The translations under genes were made by a program, and so were the position numbers. A DNA stretch of 6,221 bases, taken from Bacillota bacterium (GTDB lineage Bacteria > Bacillota > Clostridia > Christensenellales > SZUA-584). The DNA lies in NCBI GenBank assembly GCA_023396555.1, contig JAEWWC010000164.1, positions 1 to 6,221 of the forward strand. The letters are read 5' to 3'. Of the stretch, positions 5,502-6,221 are shown in pieces (within the stretch, counting starts at the first letter, position 1; the number at the start of each line of letters is the position of its first letter). A model generated the notes under the pieces. It was not told where the DNA came from. It worked only from the letters and a program-made list of their open reading frames with translations, and did no database searches.

Positions 5502-6149
5502 TCACCTCCCGAACCTGTACTGGTCGTCGTAGTCGTCAGCCTTACCCGGCGCTGCGCGCGCATCCTGTTCCCACAGGCGCACGGAAGCCCGCCAGTCCTT
5601 CATCGGCGACCTGCCCACCATCCACCCCTTGGATTCGTAGAAGTCCACGAAGTGCTGAGCGTCCACGCCGCAGCCCCTTTCAGCGCAGTAAGCCTTCACG
5701 TCGCCCAAAGATGGCTTTTGAAAACGGTGTTTGGAAGAAGAGGTGTGTGTGTGCGGCGCGCCGCCAATAAACATACCATCCTTCTCCGTATCCTTATCAG
5801 TATCCGTATCCTTATCCTTATCGGGTTTTCTGGGCTGGCCTTGGGTTTCGGCGGGTTCAGACTGGGTTTCGGCGGGTTCCTCCGGGTTTATGCCGCTTTT
5901 GGACGGCCTGCCGCCCTTCATGCCGTTGGCGCGGTTGCGCGCGCACATCGCCTCGTAGTTGATCCTGTCACGATCCATCTGCTTAGCCAGCAGCAAGAAA
6001 ATCGCCTGGATCGGGCCCTCCAGAGTGACATCTTCGCCGTCTTCATGCGCGAACAACGCCTTCACGAGCCGCCCGGTATCCTCATCGTTCATCGACTCCA
6101 GCACGTCGCGATAATCCTTGTACATCAGAAACGATTTCTTCTCCGTCAT
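5502..6149 (-). CDS. Phage-type replication protein, DUF6291-like N-terminus with replisome-organiser C-terminus
   Basis: A 215-residue protein of the kind found next to helicase loaders in Firmicutes prophages, where it is thought to act in replication initiation. Residues 1-82 match the DUF6291 pattern: KKSFLMYKDYRDVLESMNDE, GRLVKALFAHEDGE, then AKQMDRDRINYE and the basic NGMKGGRP. Residues 86-142 are a low-complexity linker with a duplicated EPAETQ motif and an Asp/Lys/Thr run (DKDKDTDTDKDTEKD). Residues 147-195 (VKAYCAERGCGVDAQHFVDF, then GWMVGRSPMKDW and VRLWEQ) form the conserved C-terminal domain common in such proteins. Start at ATG 6147-6149 because GAAAGGA lies six bases upstream; an in-frame extension to 6203 lacks a ribosome site. 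Its stop overlaps the start region of the loader gene, so the two are translationally coupled. No damage is seen in this gene. The name rests on family resemblance recalled, not searched. Confidence 0.8.
   Translation of the reverse strand: MTEKKSFLMYKDYRDVLESMNDEDTGRLVKALFAHEDGEDVTLEGPIQAIFLLLAKQMDRDRINYEAMCARNRANGMKGGRPSKSGINPEEPAETQSEPAETQGQPRKPDKDKDTDTDKDTEKDGMFIGGAPHTHTSSSKHRFQKPSLGDVKAYCAERGCGVDAQHFVDFYESKGWMVGRSPMKDWRASVRLWEQDARAAPGKADDYDDQYRFGR
5505..5510 (-). promoter_or_regulatory. Ribosome binding site of the helicase-loader gene, inside the upstream coding end
   Basis: GGGAGG on the minus strand, eight bases before ATG 5494-5496 and within the last codons of the upstream gene (stop 5502-5504). 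A GTG at 5503-5505 overlapping that stop as GTGA is possible but abuts this site. Confidence 0.7.
5779..5822. repeat. Microsatellite-like tract of 6-base units (TATCCG/TATCCT)
   Basis: Imperfect repeats of TATCCG and TATCCT, with TTATC variants, encode the Asp-Lys-Asp-Thr linker of the replication protein on the minus strand. The unit length keeps the reading frame whatever the copy number. Confidence 0.75.
5842..5879. repeat. 17-base direct repeat, 21-base period
   Basis: TGGGTTTCGGCGGGTTC is present exactly at 5842-5858 and 5863-5879. The 21-base period equals seven codons and encodes the doubled EPAETQ peptide in the linker of the replication protein. Confidence 0.9.
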
Positions 6150-6155
6150 ATGCCG

Positions 6156-6162
6156 TCCTTTC
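6156..6162 (-). promoter_or_regulatory. Ribosome binding site of the replication gene
   Basis: GAAAGGA on the minus strand, six bases before ATG 6147-6149. No clear promoter is seen between here and the window edge; the gene is probably read from upstream. Confidence 0.7.
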
Positions 6163-6221
6163 ACATGTCTTAACCATTTGCTTTTCATGATGCCACAGTT
6201 CATATTTCAAAACCGTTCAAC

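Noticed and set aside
4798..5532. Plus-strand open frame of 244 codons over the helicase loader
   Set aside because: The minus strand carries clear AAA+ motifs; the plus frame has none and is a GC-driven shadow.
5779..5879. Possible CRISPR or iteron array
   Set aside because: Units are only 6 or 21 bases, without spacers of regular size, and they lie inside a coding frame as a protein linker.
5349..6173. Plus-strand open frame of 274 codons
   Set aside because: Antisense shadow of the replication gene, with low-complexity Leu/Arg/His content and no ribosome site.
6150..6221. End of another gene or a promoter upstream of the replication gene
   Set aside because: A short frame could end at a TGA near 6207-6209 and TTGAA-like boxes occur, but too little sequence is present to support either.

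Overview
The window reads as a chromosomal segment of a Clostridia-type Firmicute, possibly a gut lineage of moderate to high GC. The basis is the strong AGGAG-type ribosome sites, sigma-A-like promoters, a CIRCE heat-shock operator, an Rrf2 regulator and a Firmicutes-phage replication gene pair. This placement is inference; no rRNA or tRNA is present to test it.

Layout. At the left edge (1-236, minus) is the N-terminal half of an Rrf2-family regulator, with a consensus-like promoter and a near-perfect inverted repeat over its start site, which suggests autoregulation. Next (422-865, minus) is a small heat-shock protein (Hsp20) with a CIRCE operator at 917-943 and a hairpin terminator whose T-tract overlaps the Rrf2 -35 box. 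Diverging from it (1115-1582, plus) is a hotdog-fold acyl-CoA thioesterase. A hairpin-rich intergenic stretch (1583-1845) follows, between this gene and the convergent terminator of the next one.

The largest gene (1895-4648, minus) encodes a 917-residue exported protein. It has a signal peptide, three Ig-like modules, a DUF5011-like domain, a Ser/Ala-rich linker, another Ig-like segment and three tandem cadherin-like beta-sandwich repeats. Its base composition is mosaic: an AT-rich block (about 3260-4560) encoding the N-terminal modules sits between a GC-rich signal-peptide region and a GC-rich C-terminal half.

The right end (4774-6149, minus) is a phage-type replication pair: a DUF6291-like replisome-organiser protein followed by a DnaC/IstB-like helicase loader. 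The loader is broken by two compensating one-base homopolymer frameshifts and has unusual residues in both Walker motifs, so it looks like a decaying prophage remnant, although assembly error remains possible for the frameshifts.

The genes do not form one pathway. The left part is housekeeping and stress functions with clear regulatory sites; the right part is accessory (surface protein and prophage remnant). I found no convincing new defence or RNA system. The best leads are the mosaic surface-protein gene, the degenerate helicase loader and the structured intergenic DNA.
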